DNA from: Pseudoalteromonas sp. SMS1
GTDB lineage: Bacteria > Pseudomonadota > Gammaproteobacteria > Enterobacterales > Alteromonadaceae
Direction of reading: 5' to 3'
Assembly: GCF_021530565.1 (NCBI RefSeq)
Contig: NZ_JAKGBI010000011.1
Location: 1 to 64,000 of the forward strand
Length of the DNA: 64,000 nt
Under the pieces are notes generated by a model that was not told where the DNA came from, made no database searches, and saw only the letters and a program-made list of their open reading frames with translations. The number at the start of each line of letters is the position of its first letter. Position 1 is the stretch's first letter. Both the position numbers and the translations under genes were made by a program. Of this stretch, positions 62,543 through 64,000 are shown piece by piece.

Positions 62543-63037
62543 ATGAAAATCACTAAAAAAGTCGTAATCAATAAACCAGCAGAACAAGTTTGGGACCTTG
62601 TCGCAACCCAATTTGACAAAGCGTATCTTTGGATGGGTCCTATTCCAAAATCTGTCGCCGTGGGCAAAGGGCATGGATTATCTGGTGCCCCCATGGAAGG
62701 CCGAATTTGTGACCTCAGCGAAAACCCCAATGGCGCTAAAGTGAAAGAGGTGATCACTGAATATAATGACGCTATGAAAACACTCGCTTTTGACGTACTA
62801 CCGGTGAATAACCCTAAAATCGTCCCGATCAAACAAAATCATGTGAAGATGACAGTACGTGTGATCAGCACTAACAAGTCTGAGGTGATCTGGACCGCTG
62901 AGCCACAACTTAAAGCGCTTGCTTATCCGTTTTACCCGATACTAAGGTTGGTCTTTCCGGTTGCATTTGGCAAACTACTCACTGGGCTCAAAGAGTATGC
63001 AGAAAAGCATACGCTCAGAAACACGCAAGCAGCCTAA
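62543..63037 (+). CDS. SRPBCC-fold protein (START/polyketide cyclase-like)
   Basis: A 164-residue protein: MKITKKVVINKPAEQVWDLV at the start, WMGPIPKSVAVGKGHGLSG, GRICDLSENPNGAKVKEVIT and a long C-terminal helix LLTGLKEYAEKH. This is the helix-grip fold with a hydrophobic pocket for a lipid-like or aromatic ligand. The ligand is unknown. It precedes the AraC/GyrI regulator gene by 36 bases, so it may be a target or partner of it. Confidence 0.85.
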   Translation: MKITKKVVINKPAEQVWDLVATQFDKAYLWMGPIPKSVAVGKGHGLSGAPMEGRICDLSENPNGAKVKEVITEYNDAMKTLAFDVLPVNNPKIVPIKQNHVKMTVRVISTNKSEVIWTAEPQLKALAYPFYPILRLVFPVAFGKLLTGLKEYAEKHTLRNTQAA

Positions 63038-63073
63038 TCTATTGGCAACGATGAAATTAACGAGGGTATTGAG

Positions 63074-63928
63074 ATGGATCGCTTTTTAAAGAGTATTGAA
63101 TATATAGAAGCACATATAAATGAAAAAATCAGTGTGCATCAAATCGCTACGGCCTCTCATTATTCAACGTACCATTACAGTAGGGTATTTAAAGCATTGG
63201 TTGGAGATACACCCAAAGAGTATTTGCGCAAACGACGTTTAACCATGGCAGCCAAAAGATTACTTACAGACGACGTGGGTATTTTAGAGCTCGCCTTGGA
63301 ATGCCAATTTGAATCACAAGAGGCTTTTACTCGCGCATTTAAAGCATTATTTGACATGACGCCAGCGCAGTATCGAAAAATTAACGAGCCCTTTCGGCTG
63401 CTTTATAAAAAACCATTTAATGGAGATGACTTACACTTTTTACAAAACAATATCAGCATGGAACCAGAAATTATCTCTCAGCCGGCCATGAAAATTGTTG
63501 GGATCGCCACTCAGTATGATGATGGAGATTTAAGTTTGCCCAAACTATGGTCAGGGTTTCGACCATACCGAGATAAAATTCCCAACCGGGTCGGCAGCGA
63601 TTTTTTCGGCATTTATGAATGTTACGAAGAATCAGAGGAAGTAACACGATTCGTTTATATTTGTTCAGCACAGGTTGAGAACTTTGATAATGTGCCTGAA
63701 GGCCTTATTACTCGTGAGCTTGAGGCACAAACTTACGCACGTTTTACGCATATAGGCCCTCTGTCAAAGTTAGAGGATACATTGCGGTATATTTGGGGTA
63801 GCTGGTTACCCAAAAGTGCTTATGAGTACGCGGACAAGCCGGATTTCGAACTTCTGCCTGCCAGTTTCAATGATGCCGATCCCAATAATAAAATTTACTT
63901 AAATATACCAGTTACTTTAAAAGCCTGA
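63074..63928 (+). CDS. AraC-family regulator with GyrI-like effector domain
   Basis: A 284-residue regulator. The N-terminal AraC HTH pair is typical: EAHINEKISVHQIATASHYS, YSRVFKALVGDTPKEYLRKR and QEAFTRAFKALFDMTPAQYR. The C-terminal GyrI-like domain (about 135-284: MKIVGIATQYDDGDL, ARFTHIGPLSKLEDT) binds small, often cationic or aromatic compounds, as in Rob and SoxS-type multidrug regulators. GAGGG precedes the ATG. The stop codon is in the stem of the terminator behind it. Confidence 0.92.
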   Translation: MDRFLKSIEYIEAHINEKISVHQIATASHYSTYHYSRVFKALVGDTPKEYLRKRRLTMAAKRLLTDDVGILELALECQFESQEAFTRAFKALFDMTPAQYRKINEPFRLLYKKPFNGDDLHFLQNNISMEPEIISQPAMKIVGIATQYDDGDLSLPKLWSGFRPYRDKIPNRVGSDFFGIYECYEESEEVTRFVYICSAQVENFDNVPEGLITRELEAQTYARFTHIGPLSKLEDTLRYIWGSWLPKSAYEYADKPDFELLPASFNDADPNNKIYLNIPVTLKA

Positions 63929-63944
63929 TTCGTTCAGGCTTTTT
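63920..63944 (+). terminator. Intrinsic terminator of the SRPBCC/AraC unit
   Basis: AAAGCCTGA-TTCGT-TCAGGCTTT, a nine-base stem followed by TT. The TGA stop of the AraC gene is inside the left arm. Confidence 0.85.
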
Positions 63945-64000
63945 ATCGAGCTTCACTCAATTTATCTCGTTCCCCTCTTTAGCTTTTTCAATAGATAGCA

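Noticed and set aside
1..64000. tRNA, rRNA, CRISPR array, insertion sequence or integration site
   Set aside because: None seen: no tRNA cloverleaf, no regularly spaced repeats beyond the short direct repeats reported, and no transposase or integrase.

Overview
The window looks like chromosome of a marine gammaproteobacterium, most likely Pseudoalteromonas or a close relative. The reasons are moderate AT-richness by eye, clear AGGAG ribosome sites, and gene families typical of that group: a Bcr/CflA exporter with a LysR regulator, a YiaA-type membrane protein, a DUF318 permease under an ArsR repressor, an orphan lanthipeptide-like precursor, and a flotillin/PspA/large-ATPase operon. The species is an inference. 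I see no rRNA, tRNA, CRISPR array, insertion sequence or prophage.

Layout. 1-9024 (minus): one long operon-like run. In transcription order it encodes a Tat-exported beta-propeller-like protein, an aspartyl/asparaginyl hydroxylase, a GNAT enzyme, a DUF6916 protein, three tandem phage-tail-collar proteins, an exported subtilisin-like protease, a TIGR03032 protein and a very large secreted repeat protein cut by the window edge. It reads as an export and modification system for a surface fibre or adhesin. 9581-18386 (plus): a protein kinase/cyclase/ATPase/TPR fusion resembling the kinase/cyclase fusions of TOMM clusters, two paralogous exported proteins each with a C-terminal CxxCH haem motif, an 81-residue peptide and two proteins of unknown function. 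18513-24516: an outer-membrane beta-barrel, a LysR/MFS divergent pair, an acetyltransferase, a dCache chemoreceptor and an RRF_GI-like protein. 25006-34955: a lipase-like gene with a membrane-anchored partner, a diguanylate cyclase, an XRE regulator, a DUF2145/YiaA operon, an HxlR/SnoaL divergent pair, a Kelch lipoprotein and a DCC-family protein.

35197-40545: arsH, a SigZ-like sigma factor, an ArsR/permease divergent pair with two copies of an operator, several very small membrane-protein genes, and a COG0523 GTPase behind a Zur-like palindrome. 40644-47762 (minus): an HlyD/ATPase/permease exporter in one operon with an NtrC-type regulator and its kinase. A good sigma-54 promoter and an upstream palindrome suggest the operon controls itself. 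48024-58427 (minus): six genes, DUF2170, PspA/IM30, a small helical protein, a YqiJ-like membrane protein, a flotillin and a 1980-residue AAA+ ATPase, probably a membrane-stress module. 58918-63928: a GNAT, an orphan RiPP precursor followed by a terminator and an unknown gene, two small unknown genes, an SRPBCC protein and an AraC/GyrI-like regulator.

Where several starts were possible I chose the one with the best ribosome site, so some starts differ from the longest open frame. All family names come from reading motifs. No database search was run.
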